Counted from the stretch's first letter, positions 1 through 8,335 are shown. The stretch is 64,000 bases of DNA from CAVQCJ01 sp963849365 (GCA_963849365.1 CAWKHA010000004.1:1116001-1180000); one strand, 5' to 3'. The notes: generated from the letters alone by a model not told the origin. A program made the numbers and translations.

Positions 1-618
1 CCCGTGCCCGTGCCGCCGGTCGCCTATGCCGGCGATGCCCGTTTCGGCGGACCGGCCGCGTCGCCGGCCGCGCCGCCTCCTCCCGGGTCCGGCTACGCCC
101 AGCCGTCCGCCGCGCCGTCACCGGCCGCACGCCTGCGGGCCCTGCCCGGCGCCGGCCGTCCGACCAGCCACCTCGTGATCGCCGCGGTGGCGGCCTTCGT
201 CCTCCTGGTCGGTGCGGTGCTCGTCGTCAAGTCGCTGCTCGGCGGTTCGGACTCCACCGGCACCGGCGACGGGACCGGCGTGACCGGCGGACTCCTCACG
301 CCGGGCAACCCGCAGGTGGCCGCGATGCGCACCGACGTGGTCAACATCGCGACCGCCGAGGAGACCGTGTACACGGACACGCACGGATTCGTGGCCGCTG
401 TGTCGGCCAAGGGCAGCCTCGCGCTCGGCGGGCACGCCGTCCGGCTGTCCGCCCCCGGCGAGAGCGTGCGCGTGGTCCTCGGGCCGAGCGGCACGGGCTA
501 CTGCATCCGTGCGACCCGCACCCCGGCCGGCGGCGGAACCCCCCAGGTCGTCGTCTACGTCTCGACCCTGGGCGGCATGCAGCCGGCGGCCGTCAAGACC
601 TGCCCCGCGGCCTTCTGA
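1..618 (+). CDS. Membrane-anchored pilin-like protein, 5' end cut by window
   Basis: The reading frame is open from the first base, so the true start probably lies upstream; a GTG at 4 is only the first visible start. The visible part has a proline- and alanine-rich N-terminal segment of about 50 residues, one strong hydrophobic segment (around residues 57-80), a Gly/Thr-rich linker, then an extracytoplasmic domain of about 105 residues with two Cys. The stretch around DVVNIATAEETVYTD resembles the early part of type IV pilin-like globular domains, where a helix is followed by a xTAxExxYxxx pattern. No prepilin peptidase site is visible. It is probably a secreted or surface-anchored protein of unknown function. 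The pilin link is only a resemblance. Confidence 0.55.
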   Translation, partial: PVPVPPVAYAGDARFGGPAASPAAPPPPGSGYAQPSAAPSPAARLRALPGAGRPTSHLVIAAVAAFVLLVGAVLVVKSLLGGSDSTGTGDGTGVTGGLLTPGNPQVAAMRTDVVNIATAEETVYTDTHGFVAAVSAKGSLALGGHAVRLSAPGESVRVVLGPSGTGYCIRATRTPAGGGTPQVVVYVSTLGGMQPAAVKTCPAAF

Positions 619-646
619 CCGCTCCGGCGAAGACCCGCCGGCCAGG

Positions 647-1129
647 TCAGCGGCAGTCATCGCCCGCGGTCAGGTGCGCGAGCGCGGCCTCGCAGATCCG
701 CCGCAGCTGCCGGACCTGCGCGCCGCTGAGCTGGTCGAAGAAGTTCTCGCGCACGCACTCGACGTGGCCCGGAGCCGCAGCCTCGAGCGCCGCCCGGCCC
801 GCGTCGGTGAGCACGACGAACGCGGTACGCCGGTCCGTCGGGCAGGGCCGGCGGGTGATCCAGCCGGCCTCCTCCAGCCGGGTCAGCGCGTGCGACGTGC
901 GGCTCGGCGAGTAGTCCAGGGCGGCGGCCAGGTCGCTGACCCGCGCCGTCGACTCCGGGTGGTCCGAGAGCCGCGCCAGGATCCCGTAGTACGTGTGCGG
1001 CATGCCGGCGTCGCGTTGCAGCTGCCCGTCGAGATCGCGCTGGAGCAGGTGCGTCATGAGCAGGTACGACCGCCAGGTCGCGGCTTCCTCGTCGTCCAGC
1101 CACCTCGCTGTGGCGGTGTCCTCGGGCAC
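647..1129 (-). CDS. MarR-family transcriptional regulator
   Basis: This 160-residue protein has the size and layout of MarR winged-helix repressors. It has an N-terminal dimerisation helix, a helix-turn-helix (VSDLAAALDYSPSRTSHALTR), a wing with the family pattern PTDRRTAFVVLTDAG, and a C-terminal helix. The start is taken as the GTG at 1129, which leaves the usual N-terminal helix intact. It lies 41 bases downstream of the quinone oxidoreductase gene on the same strand. MarR proteins often control a neighbouring oxidoreductase or efflux gene, so it is the likely regulator of that gene in response to phenolic or redox stress. The ligand is unknown. Confidence 0.85.
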   Translation of the reverse strand: MPEDTATARWLDDEEAATWRSYLLMTHLLQRDLDGQLQRDAGMPHTYYGILARLSDHPESTARVSDLAAALDYSPSRTSHALTRLEEAGWITRRPCPTDRRTAFVVLTDAGRAALEAAAPGHVECVRENFFDQLSGAQVRQLRRICEAALAHLTAGDDCR

Positions 1130-1170
1130 GGCGCAGACAGTAGCGAGGGTGCGGCCGCCCGGGGCCGGGA

Positions 1171-2142
1171 TCACCCGACCTGGACGAGGACCTTTCCGAC
1201 CGCGCCCCGCTCGACCGCGTCGTGCGCGTCCGCCACGTCGTCGAGAGCGAACACGTGCCGGGGCAGCTCGCGCAGCGAGCCGTCCGCGAGCGCCGAGGAG
1301 ATGTCGGCCACCGCGTGCGCGATCTGCGATGGCGCCAGCGTGTACACCAGCACGAACCGCAGGGTGACGTTTCCGGTCATCAGGCGGCGCGTCGGGACGG
1401 TGGGGTCGGCGTCCTCGGAGGCGTACGTGACGACGGTGCCACCGCGGCGCAGCACCGACAGGTCTGCGTCGAGGTTCGCGCCCAGCGCCACGTCCACCAC
1501 CCGGTGCACGCCGTCGGGAGCGGCGGCCGCGAGCGCGTCGAGGAAGCCGGGCCCGGTGTAGACCAGCGCAGCCTCGGCCCCGGCCGCCAGCGCGAGCTCG
1601 CCCTTGGCCGTCGAGCTCACCGTCGTGACCACGCGGGCGCCACCCCACCGGGCGAGCTGGGTCGCGGCGTTGCCCACGGCGCCGGCGCCGCCGGTGACCA
1701 GCACCGTGCGCCCGTCCACCGGCCCGTCGCCGAGGACACAGTGGTGCGCGGTGATGTACGGGATGCCCAGACCCGCGCCCTGCTCGTACGTCGCGGTGTC
1801 TGGCAGCCGCACCGCCTGGTCGGAAGGCACCACGGTGTACTGCGCCGCGGTCCCGTGCGGGCGCTCCCTTGCGGCGTGGTAGACCCACACACGCTCGCCG
1901 AGGCGACCGGGGTCCACACCGTCGCCGACCGCGTCGACATCGCCCGCGCCGTCCTGGCCGGGGACCTGGAACGCCCACGGGAGCGGCCCGCCGGCCGCCC
2001 GCGCCTTCCAGTCGGTGGGGTTCACCCCGCAGACGCGCACCCGGACCCGCACCTCGCCGGGGCCGGGCTCGGGCACCGGCAGCTCGATGACCGAGAGCAC
2101 CTCGCGCGCCGGTCCGCGCCGGGAGTAGACGGCCGCTCGCAT
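1171..2142 (-). CDS. Zinc-independent NADPH:quinone oxidoreductase (zeta-crystallin type)
   Basis: The 323-residue product belongs to the medium-chain dehydrogenase/reductase superfamily, quinone reductase branch. It has the N-terminal GroES-like fold (EPGPGEVRVRVRVCGVNPTDW) and a nucleotide-binding fold with VLVTGGAGAVGNAATQLAR. It lacks the Cys/His zinc ligands of alcohol dehydrogenases, as expected for this branch, which reduces quinones or enals using NADPH in the cytosol. The ATG at 2142 starts the conserved MRAAVYSR segment. It precedes the marR gene in the same direction, suggesting a regulated detoxification pair. The precise substrate cannot be read from sequence. Confidence 0.85.
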   Translation of the reverse strand: MRAAVYSRRGPAREVLSVIELPVPEPGPGEVRVRVRVCGVNPTDWKARAAGGPLPWAFQVPGQDGAGDVDAVGDGVDPGRLGERVWVYHAARERPHGTAAQYTVVPSDQAVRLPDTATYEQGAGLGIPYITAHHCVLGDGPVDGRTVLVTGGAGAVGNAATQLARWGGARVVTTVSSTAKGELALAAGAEAALVYTGPGFLDALAAAAPDGVHRVVDVALGANLDADLSVLRRGGTVVTYASEDADPTVPTRRLMTGNVTLRFVLVYTLAPSQIAHAVADISSALADGSLRELPRHVFALDDVADAHDAVERGAVGKVLVQVG

Positions 2143-2165
2143 CACCGGGCGACGGTACTGCGCTG

Positions 2166-3377
2166 TCAGTCCGGCGGCACAGCGCGCAGCCGTCCGGCGG
2201 CGGCGAGGGCGTCGACGAGCCGGTCGTGCGGCAGGGCCGGGCTGCGGTGTCCGTCCCTGCCGACCATGTCGGAGTTCACCACCAGGGCGTTGAGCACGGC
2301 CTCCTCGACGGCTTCGACGACCGCGGTGAAGAGCGGGTCCAGCCACCCCCACGGGATGAACCGCAGCGTGTCGTACGCCTCGGCGCCGGCGACCGTCCCG
2401 GTCGGCATCCGGCTGTCCAGCGCACCGGCGTTGCCGGTCGAGAACGCGAGGAAGACGTCACCGGAGAAGTGGCTCCCGGTCGTGCCGGTGCGCGCCAGCC
2501 CGAGCGGCACCCGACGGGCCAGGGCGCTGCACTGGCCGGGCAGTAACGGCGCGTCGGTGGCGACGACCGCGATGCACGAACCCGCCCCGGCCGCGGGCGC
2601 CGAGCGGCCGTCCGCTCCCGCCAGCCAGCGAGTCGTCTCCATCGGGTTGTCGTCGGCCAGCGCGGCCCCGACCGGGACACCGGTGACCACCAGCTCGGCC
2701 CGGCTGCCGAAGTTCGCCTGCACGAACACCCCGACCGTGTACGTGGTCCCGGCATGCTCGACCAGCCGCGAAGAGGTCCCCGAGCCGCCTTTGAAGGCGT
2801 AGCAGCTCATGCCGGTCCCGCCGCCCACGGAGCCTTCGGCCAGGGCACCGGACCGCGCGGTGTCCAGTGCCTGCACCGCGTGCTCGGCGAGCACGTGCGA
2901 ACCGTTGACGTCGTTGAGGTAGCCGTCCCAGGTCTCCGCGGCCACCGGCAGCAGCCACTGCGCGGCGACCGACGGGTGGTTGCGCACCACCCAGTCGACC
3001 GTGCCCCGGTGGCAGGGCCCGACCGAGTGGGTGTTGGTGATCGTCACCGGCATCGTCAGCGCCCCGACCTCGTCGATCCAGGTCGTGCCGGTCATCTCCC
3101 CGTTGCCGTTCAGCGAGTGCCACCCGGCGGCGCACGGGACCCCGACACCTTCCCGGCCACGGGGCAGGATCGCCGTCACACCGGTACGCACCGGACCTCG
3201 CCCGACCACGAGCGGGCCGTCGCCCCGGACCAGGGTCACGTAGCCGACCTCGACCCCCGGGACGTCGGTGATCGCACCCCAGGGGCCCGGCCGGCCGGGC
3301 AGCTGCAGGCCCAGCCCGCGGGCCCGGGGGCGCCCGTCCGGGGCGAACCGGTGCGGGTCCGCCGCCGACGTGCTCAA
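2166..3377 (-). CDS. P1-family aminopeptidase (DmpA/BapA type)
   Basis: This 403-residue protein matches the P1/S58 family of self-processing N-terminal-nucleophile aminopeptidases (D-aminopeptidase/L-aminopeptidase DmpA and beta-peptidyl aminopeptidases). Family motifs are visible: GVEVGYVT near residue 41, GSVGGGTGM at 182, VGVFVQANFG at 215, and GSCIAVVATDAPLLPGQ at 266. Autocleavage would fall between Gly266 and Ser267, making Ser267 the nucleophile of the beta chain. The start is a TTG at 3377, 11 bases downstream of the gntR stop, so it may be the distal gene of the microcompartment operon. It may release amino-alcohols, beta-amino acids or amines from peptides or amides, but that link is inferred from position only. 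Confidence 0.85.
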   Translation of the reverse strand: MSTSAADPHRFAPDGRPRARGLGLQLPGRPGPWGAITDVPGVEVGYVTLVRGDGPLVVGRGPVRTGVTAILPRGREGVGVPCAAGWHSLNGNGEMTGTTWIDEVGALTMPVTITNTHSVGPCHRGTVDWVVRNHPSVAAQWLLPVAAETWDGYLNDVNGSHVLAEHAVQALDTARSGALAEGSVGGGTGMSCYAFKGGSGTSSRLVEHAGTTYTVGVFVQANFGSRAELVVTGVPVGAALADDNPMETTRWLAGADGRSAPAAGAGSCIAVVATDAPLLPGQCSALARRVPLGLARTGTTGSHFSGDVFLAFSTGNAGALDSRMPTGTVAGAEAYDTLRFIPWGWLDPLFTAVVEAVEEAVLNALVVNSDMVGRDGHRSPALPHDRLVDALAAAGRLRAVPPD

Positions 3378-3388
3378 CGGCCCGGCAC

Positions 3389-4195
3389 CTAGTACGCCCG
3401 GGCCTTGAGCTCGACCACCTTGCCGCGGGCGACCGCCGAACCGGCGGTCCCCGCCTGGCCCCGGGTGCGCACCGTGATGCGGGTCCGGTCGGCGCGGAAG
3501 AGGTCGTGCGAGCTCTCGATCGGCACGCCGTCGGCGTCGACGGTCGTCCGCGTGATCGACAGCAGCGGCGCGCCGACAGCCACGCCCAGGATCAGCCCCT
3601 CGTCCTCGGTGGCAGACACGACCTCGATGCGTTCCTCGGCCTCGGCCGGCCGGACGTCGAACTCGGCCTCCAGCAGCTCGTACAGCGACCCGCCCAGGGC
3701 GTGCTCCAGCAGGCCGGGGAAGCGTTCGGCCGGGAACCGTGCGTGCTCGAGCGAGATCGGCGAGCCGTCGGCCAGCCTGATCCGGACCACGTCGCAGACG
3801 AAGGCCCCGGGCTCGATCCCGAGCGCCTTGGCGGTAGCCGCGTCGGCGGCGACCACCGCCGAGCTCATCACCTTCGACCCGGCCGTGTAGCCCTGGTCTC
3901 GCAGCAGGGCCGGGACGCCGACGATGCGGGACAGGTCACGGTCCACCTTGTCAGAGGAGACGAACGTGCCGCCGCCCCGCCCCGGGACGCGGCGCACGAC
4001 GCCGTCGGACTCCAGCGCTGCGAGCGCCTGCCGCAGACTCGACCGGCTCACGCCGTACTCGACCGCCAGGTCGCGCTCGGCACCCATCCGCTGACCAGGG
4101 GGCAGCGCCCCCGAGGAGATCTGCTCGAGCAACCGCCGGCGCAGGTCGTCGGCGATGGGGCCGAGCGGGACCGGCTGGACGATGCGGTTGGGCAT
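3389..4195 (-). CDS. GntR/HutC-family regulator of the microcompartment operon
   Basis: The 268-residue protein has an N-terminal winged helix of the GntR type (ERDLAVEYGVSRSSLRQAL, residues about 45-63) followed by a UTRA effector-binding domain (about residues 105-245), which marks the HutC subfamily. The gene lies between the short-chain dehydrogenase and P1 peptidase genes, 15 bases downstream of the former, in the same direction as the shell-protein genes. RMM microcompartment loci carry a GntR regulator, so autoregulation of this operon and the divergent permease is likely. Candidate palindromic operators lie in the divergent gap at 11251-11479. The effector is probably an amino-alcohol or its phosphate; this is inferred. 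Confidence 0.88.
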   Translation of the reverse strand: MPNRIVQPVPLGPIADDLRRRLLEQISSGALPPGQRMGAERDLAVEYGVSRSSLRQALAALESDGVVRRVPGRGGGTFVSSDKVDRDLSRIVGVPALLRDQGYTAGSKVMSSAVVAADAATAKALGIEPGAFVCDVVRIRLADGSPISLEHARFPAERFPGLLEHALGGSLYELLEAEFDVRPAEAEERIEVVSATEDEGLILGVAVGAPLLSITRTTVDADGVPIESSHDLFRADRTRITVRTRGQAGTAGSAVARGKVVELKARAY

Positions 4196-4210
4196 GGCGC
4201 TCCCGGCCCG

Positions 4211-4999
4211 CTATCCGGCCGCGGCCTTCAGCGCGTCCAGGGACTCCGGGAGCACCTGTCCGCCGTCGACCGCGAGCGCCTGACCGGTGACGTAGCCGGC
4301 CTCGTCCGTCGCGAAGAAGAGTGCGGCGTAGCCGATCTCGTCGACCTCGCCGAGGCGGCCGGCCGGGATCGAGGCCTCCATCGACGCGCGGTACTCCTCG
4401 CCCAGCTCTGCCAGACCCTCGGTGACGACGTTCCCGGGCAGCACCGCGTTCACGGTGATGCCCATCGGCGCCAGCTCGATCGCCGCCGTGCGCATGAAGC
4501 CCAGCTGTGCGGCCTTGCTCGCGCCGTAGTGGGACCAGCCGGGGAAGCCGGTGATCGGCCCGGTGATCGACGACGTCAGCACCACCCGGCCCCGTCCGGA
4601 TGCGGCGAGCGCCGGGATGCAGGCCTGGACCGCGAGCATCGTCCCCTTGACGTTGGTCGCGTACACGCGGTCCATGTCCGCCTCGGTCATGTCCTTCAGC
4701 TTCACGTCGGGGAAGATCCCGGCGTTCGCGCAGAGCACGTCGATGCCGCCGTGCCGGGCGACCGCCTCCGCGGCCATCAGCGCGCACGCCTGCGAGTCGC
4801 TGACGTCCCCGAGGACGAAGCCGACCGAGCCGGGGCCCAGGGCGGCGAGCTCGTCCACCGCGGCTCCGGCCACCTCGCTGTCCCGTCCGGTCACCAGGAC
4901 GTTCGCCCCGGCCCGTACGAACACGCGGGCGATGCCCTTCCCGATCCCGCGCGTGCCCCCGGTCACCACCACGGACCGGCCGGCTACGGACGTGAACAT
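4211..4999 (-). CDS. Short-chain dehydrogenase, probable 1-amino-2-propanol dehydrogenase
   Basis: A classical 262-residue SDR. It has the nucleotide-binding TGGTRGIG motif (residues 13-20), NAG at 92-94, and the catalytic Ser143/144, Tyr158 and Lys162 in the YxxxK pattern. RMM loci of Rhodococcus and Mycobacterium encode an SDR characterised as an S-(+)-1-amino-2-propanol dehydrogenase, and position and length fit that enzyme. It would interconvert aminoacetone and 1-amino-2-propanol with NAD(H). The start ATG at 4999 is preceded by a GAGAGGGG ribosome-binding site. The kinase gene ends 33 bases upstream, so the two are co-transcribed. Stereospecificity cannot be judged here. Confidence 0.85.
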   Translation of the reverse strand: MFTSVAGRSVVVTGGTRGIGKGIARVFVRAGANVLVTGRDSEVAGAAVDELAALGPGSVGFVLGDVSDSQACALMAAEAVARHGGIDVLCANAGIFPDVKLKDMTEADMDRVYATNVKGTMLAVQACIPALAASGRGRVVLTSSITGPITGFPGWSHYGASKAAQLGFMRTAAIELAPMGITVNAVLPGNVVTEGLAELGEEYRASMEASIPAGRLGEVDEIGYAALFFATDEAGYVTGQALAVDGGQVLPESLDALKAAAG

Positions 5000-5032
5000 C
5001 GCGTTCCCCTCTCAGCCCTGCTGGGCGGACGG

Positions 5033-6016
5033 TCAGGTCTTCGACAGGTACTGCTCGGCGAGGTCGCAGCTGGTGATGGTGTACTCCACGCCCATCTCCT
5101 TGGCCAGGTCGGTGTCGGCGTGCGAACCGATCCACGCCACCAGCAGCAGCCGTCGGAGCAGGACGAACGTCGTCAGCTCGGCCTCCTCCTCGGCCGTCAG
5201 CTCGGCCTCGCCGCGGTAGCCGGTGACCCAGGAGTCGATCATCTCCGGAACCGTGGGGTAGTGCTCGATGAACGACAGCGACGATCCGAGGTCGTACATG
5301 AACCAGCCGAACCCGCAGTCGTCGAAGTCGATCACCGACACGTGGCCGTCGTCGACGAGCAGGTTGGCGAGCCGCATGTCGGCATGGATGAGGCCGAAGC
5401 GGTCCGGTCCGGTGCCGAACGCGGCCAGGCGCTCGCGCAGCCGCCGGTCCAGCCGGGCCAGCTGCACGTGCTCCTGCCGTCCGACGCCCATGCCGGCCTG
5501 CCAGGCGCCCCAGTGTCCGGCGGGGCCGATGGAGCGCTCATAGTCCCAGGTGAGGCGGGTGAAGCCCTTCGGGCGCTTCCAGCCCCGAGCGTGCCGGTGC
5601 AGCCGGGCGGTGAGGGCGCCGAGCTCGACGAAGTCCTCCACCAGCCGGTCCTCGGGCGGCTCGGTGCCCGGCACCCACTCGAACATGACCGCGTGCCGGT
5701 TCCCGCCGGCCTCGTGCCGGCCCTCCACGACGTCCGACCCGTCCAGGGCCGGGAGCACGCGGGGGGTGCTGACGACGGCGTCCGCGCGCAGTGCGCGGAT
5801 CCAGGCCAGCTCGCTCTCGATCGCCTCGCGGGCGTGGTAGCCCGGCCGGTGCACGCGCAGCACGGTGCGGCTGCCGGTCGCCGGGTCGTCGACGCGGAAG
5901 GTGGCGTTCTCGGAGATGTTGAGCAGGGTGAGCTCGGCGGCCGGCCCGATCCCGTAGCAGCGCAGGGCGTCGCGGGCGACGGCCTCCACGCGCTCGCGCT
6001 CGGGGACCTGGCTCAC
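5033..6016 (-). CDS. APH-family amino-alcohol kinase (probable 1-amino-2-propanol kinase)
   Basis: The 327-residue product belongs to the aminoglycoside phosphotransferase/choline kinase fold. The Brenner motif HADMRLANLL carries His211, Asp213 and Asn218, and the magnesium-binding DFDD lies at 230-233. In RMM microcompartments this kinase phosphorylates 1-amino-2-propanol with ATP, giving the O-phosphate used by the PLP phospholyase. The GTG start overlaps the stop of the upstream BMC-T gene in a GTGA arrangement, implying translational coupling. A short N-terminal helical stretch (residues 5-20) precedes the kinase fold, but I cannot say it is a targeting peptide. Ethanolamine or choline remain alternative substrates. 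Confidence 0.85.
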   Translation of the reverse strand: MSQVPERERVEAVARDALRCYGIGPAAELTLLNISENATFRVDDPATGSRTVLRVHRPGYHAREAIESELAWIRALRADAVVSTPRVLPALDGSDVVEGRHEAGGNRHAVMFEWVPGTEPPEDRLVEDFVELGALTARLHRHARGWKRPKGFTRLTWDYERSIGPAGHWGAWQAGMGVGRQEHVQLARLDRRLRERLAAFGTGPDRFGLIHADMRLANLLVDDGHVSVIDFDDCGFGWFMYDLGSSLSFIEHYPTVPEMIDSWVTGYRGEAELTAEEEAELTTFVLLRRLLLVAWIGSHADTDLAKEMGVEYTITSCDLAEQYLSKT

Positions 6017-6675
6017 ATGTGCTCCCGTCCCTGCACCGCCTGCAGGATCGCCGTCACCGCTTCGCGCGCCGCTTCCACGCCCGCGCGGCTGCCGCTGATG
6101 TACACCCGACCCGCCGCGCCGATCATCGAGACGTCCACCAGCGTATTGTCCGGCGCAGCCCGCTCGGCCTCGTTGGCCGCGACGGCGGCGAACAGGGCCG
6201 GCGTCATCTCGTAGACCAGGAGCGTGTCACCGGGCAGGAGCATCGAGGCCTCCCGCGTCCGGTTCACGATCACGGCGTGCTGGTCGGTCACGTCCTCGAT
6301 CACGTCGTCGTACAGGATCCGTGGCTTCAACTGGTCCGCGGCCGTGGCACCGAGCCCGGCCAGGATGGCCTGACCGGCCGCCGTCACCTCGTCCAGGTCG
6401 GCGCTGTGGACCTCGAGCACGCCGAACTGCCGCTCGACGAAGAGGATGCCCGGCTCGACCTGGGGCACCGACTTCAGCGCGAGGTCGACGACGCGGTGGA
6501 TCGCCAGCCCGGGAGCCACCTCGACGATGAGCGCGTGCTGGCCTTCGTACGGTGGATAGCCACGCGCCCGCGTGGGCGTCGCGAGGTAGGCCGCGAACTG
6601 CCGCTGCAGGTTCTCGATCGGCAGGTAGACGCGCAGCTCCGGCCCGGCGCCAGCAGCGGCCGGGTCGGCGCTCAC
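6013..6675 (-). CDS. BMC-T shell protein (tandem BMC domains)
   Basis: A 220-residue microcompartment shell protein with two degenerate BMC domains. The first spans about residues 15-115 (ALIVEVAPGLAIHRVVDLAL, LFVERQFGVLEVHS) and the second about 120-215 (ALLVYEMTPALFAAVAANEAE, MIGAAGRVYISGSRAGVEAA). Such tandem proteins form trimers that act as pseudohexameric facets, often with a larger gated pore. It is about 20 residues longer than the other BMC-T at 7730-8332 and clearly paralogous to it (shared VERQFGxLEIH and IGAxGRVYxSG patterns). It is coupled by GTGA overlaps to the BMC-H gene upstream and the kinase gene downstream. Two BMC-T proteins per locus is the RMM pattern. Confidence 0.93.
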   Translation of the reverse strand: MSADPAAAGAGPELRVYLPIENLQRQFAAYLATPTRARGYPPYEGQHALIVEVAPGLAIHRVVDLALKSVPQVEPGILFVERQFGVLEVHSADLDEVTAAGQAILAGLGATAADQLKPRILYDDVIEDVTDQHAVIVNRTREASMLLPGDTLLVYEMTPALFAAVAANEAERAAPDNTLVDVSMIGAAGRVYISGSRAGVEAAREAVTAILQAVQGREHM

Positions 6676-6959
6676 GCGGTCTCGCCCGCGACCTTGAAGA
6701 ACTTCGCCAGCTCGGCGTGCGGACGCGGGATGACGTGCACCGAGACCAGGTCCCCGACGCTGGACGCCGTCTCGGCCCCTGCCTCGGTGGCCGCCTTCAC
6801 CGCGCCGACGTCGCCGACGATCGTGACCGCGACGAGCCCGTCGCCGACCTCGTCCCGGCCGACGATGGTCACGTTCGCCGCCTTCACCATGGCGTCGGCC
6901 GCTGCCAGGGCGGCGACGTAGCCCTTCGTCTCGATCATCCCGATCGCGTTGTTCGCCAT
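6672..6959 (-). CDS. BMC-H hexameric shell protein
   Basis: A 95-residue single-domain BMC protein, the usual length for the hexameric facet protein. It opens with the family signature AIGMIETKGYVAALAAADAM and contains GDVGAVKAATEAG in the second half. The pore-loop region reads EVGDGLV, a variant of the common K(I/V)GxGL. The ATG at 6959 is chosen because a strong AGGAGAAAGA ribosome-binding site precedes it and the family N-terminus begins there; an in-frame start at 7019 would add 20 unrelated residues. It is the only BMC-H in the window and should make up most of the shell facets. Confidence 0.96.
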   Translation of the reverse strand: MANNAIGMIETKGYVAALAAADAMVKAANVTIVGRDEVGDGLVAVTIVGDVGAVKAATEAGAETASSVGDLVSVHVIPRPHAELAKFFKVAGETA

Positions 6960-7011
6960 CTCTTTCTCCTTGTTCGCCGAAGTCGTCTCCGGACTGCGGT
7001 ACCCGCCCCGG

Positions 7012-7263
7012 TCACTCACCGGTCGCGGGGTCGATGGACCCGATGATCAGCGCGTCCAGCGGCGGCGGCTTCCCGGCGAACCAGGCCGCCGCCACCGAAC
7101 CCGTGGCCACCAGGACGTGCTCGCCGACCCCGGAGCCGAGGACGTCGAACGCGACCAGCCGGGAGCCGGTCCCCTCGACCTCGACCTCGAGGAAGGCGCC
7201 GTTGGGCAGCTCGTCGAGCCGCCGCGTCGCCCAGACGTTGCCGACTACTCGTGCCCGCAGCAT
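7012..7263 (-). CDS. BMC-P pentameric vertex protein (EutN/CcmL family)
   Basis: An 83-residue protein of the EutN/CcmL family, which caps the twelve vertices of microcompartment shells. It shows the family N-terminus (MLRARVVGNVWATRR), a central VAFDVLGSGVGEHVLVATGSVA segment, and the C-terminal DALIIGSIDP. The ATG at 7263 overlaps the stop of the upstream hypothetical gene (TGATG), indicating translational coupling. A single BMC-P is sufficient for a closed shell. It ends 52 bases before the BMC-H start, where a fresh strong ribosome-binding site is found, fitting the higher demand for BMC-H. Confidence 0.95.
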   Translation of the reverse strand: MLRARVVGNVWATRRLDELPNGAFLEVEVEGTGSRLVAFDVLGSGVGEHVLVATGSVAAAWFAGKPPPLDALIIGSIDPATGE

Positions 7264-7733
7264 CAGCGCTCCTTCTCGATGTCGACGCCGGTGGACCTCG
7301 CCCGGTCGCGTGCCAGCGGCGTCACAGCCACCCCGCGGGCGGCGACGACCGTGGCGCCGGTGCGGCCGGCCTCCCGCACGTGGCGTTCGGTGACGGCCCC
7401 ACGCTCCACCCTGAGCACCGGCCGGTCCGCCGCCGGTACGGGCAGCGGCTGGGCGGGGGACGGTGTCGCGGCGAGCCGGAAACCGGCCGCTCCGTCGCGC
7501 AGCTGCTCGCGGCGCCCCGGGTCTTCGCACTCCGTCGCCACCAACCGGACGAACTCGGCCAGCTCCTCGTCGGTGCCGATCGTGACCACCGGGCGGTCGG
7601 CACCGTCGTCGGCGCGCGCGGCAGGCACGGCAGGCACGGCGAGCACGGCGGGCCCGGGCAGGGTGTCGCGGAGCACCTCGCGCACCAGGGCGCGCAGGTC
7701 CGCGGAGGTGATCCCACCCGTCGGCCCGCTCAC
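7263..7733 (-). CDS. Microcompartment-associated hypothetical protein with targeting-like N-terminal helix
   Basis: A 156-residue protein read from a GTG at 7733 that overlaps the upstream BMC-T stop (GTGA). The N-terminus ITSADLRALVREVLRDTL forms a short amphipathic helix with spaced Leu/Val residues, as in encapsulation peptides. A Pro/Ala-rich linker follows, then a mixed domain ending in VTPLARDRARSTGVDIEKER. Similar endings (TPLAxDxAR followed by GI/V and a charged tail) occur in other microcompartment accessory proteins. RMM loci carry a hypothetical gene in the same place, between BMC-P and BMC-T. The function is unknown; it may be a core-assembly or enzyme-linking protein. Confidence 0.75.
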   Translation of the reverse strand: MSGPTGGITSADLRALVREVLRDTLPGPAVLAVPAVPAARADDGADRPVVTIGTDEELAEFVRLVATECEDPGRREQLRDGAAGFRLAATPSPAQPLPVPAADRPVLRVERGAVTERHVREAGRTGATVVAARGVAVTPLARDRARSTGVDIEKER

Positions 7734-8332
7734 GAGACGTCCGCCAGGGCCTGCTGGGCGGCGTCGGCCGCCTGCCGCACGTCCGCCTCGCGGCCGGACA
7801 GGTAGACCCGGCCGGTGGCGCCGATCATGCGGTAGTCGACGACCTTCACGCGGGCGGCCTTCTCGGCCTCGTTCGTCGCCAGGATCGCGTACGAGGCCGG
7901 CTGCATCTCGAGGACGAAGAGCGACTCCCCGGGCAGGGCCATCGAGCCGATCTTGTTCCGGTTGACCAGGAACGCGTGCTGGGGGTCGAGCATCGTGACG
8001 ATCTCGGCCGCGAGCACCTGCGGCCGGGTGGCGTCCCGTTCGGTGGCACCGAGCTCTTCTAGCACCGCGGTCCCGGCCGCCCGGACCTGCGCGGTGGGGC
8101 CGTGGATCTCCAGGTAGCCGAACTGCCGCTCGACGACGAGCACCCCGGCGCGGACCTCCGCGTGCTTGAGCGCGACATCCGTCAGCGGCTCGATCTCCAG
8201 GCCGGGCGCGATCTCGATGACCTGCGCGGCGACGTTGCTGCGGGGCAGCGAACCCTTGACCCAGGTGCCCAGGTAGCACATCGTCTGCGGCTGCAGCTGG
8301 TCGATGAAGATGAACGATCGGAGCTCGGCCAC
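7730..8332 (-). CDS. BMC-T shell protein (second tandem-domain protein)
   Basis: A 200-residue tandem BMC protein with first domain motifs VIEIAPGLEIEPLTDVAL and VLVVERQFGYLEIHGP, and second domain motifs SLFVLEMQPASYAILATNEAE and MIGATGRVYLSGREADVR. It starts at a GTG (8332) with a GAAGG site inside the end of the aldehyde dehydrogenase gene. The stop overlaps the GTG of the hypothetical gene. Having two distinct BMC-T proteins suggests two pore types in one shell, as in described RMM shells. Which one carries the larger metabolites cannot be judged from sequence. Confidence 0.93.
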   Translation of the reverse strand: MAELRSFIFIDQLQPQTMCYLGTWVKGSLPRSNVAAQVIEIAPGLEIEPLTDVALKHAEVRAGVLVVERQFGYLEIHGPTAQVRAAGTAVLEELGATERDATRPQVLAAEIVTMLDPQHAFLVNRNKIGSMALPGESLFVLEMQPASYAILATNEAEKAARVKVVDYRMIGATGRVYLSGREADVRQAADAAQQALADVS

Positions 8333-8335
8333 GGC

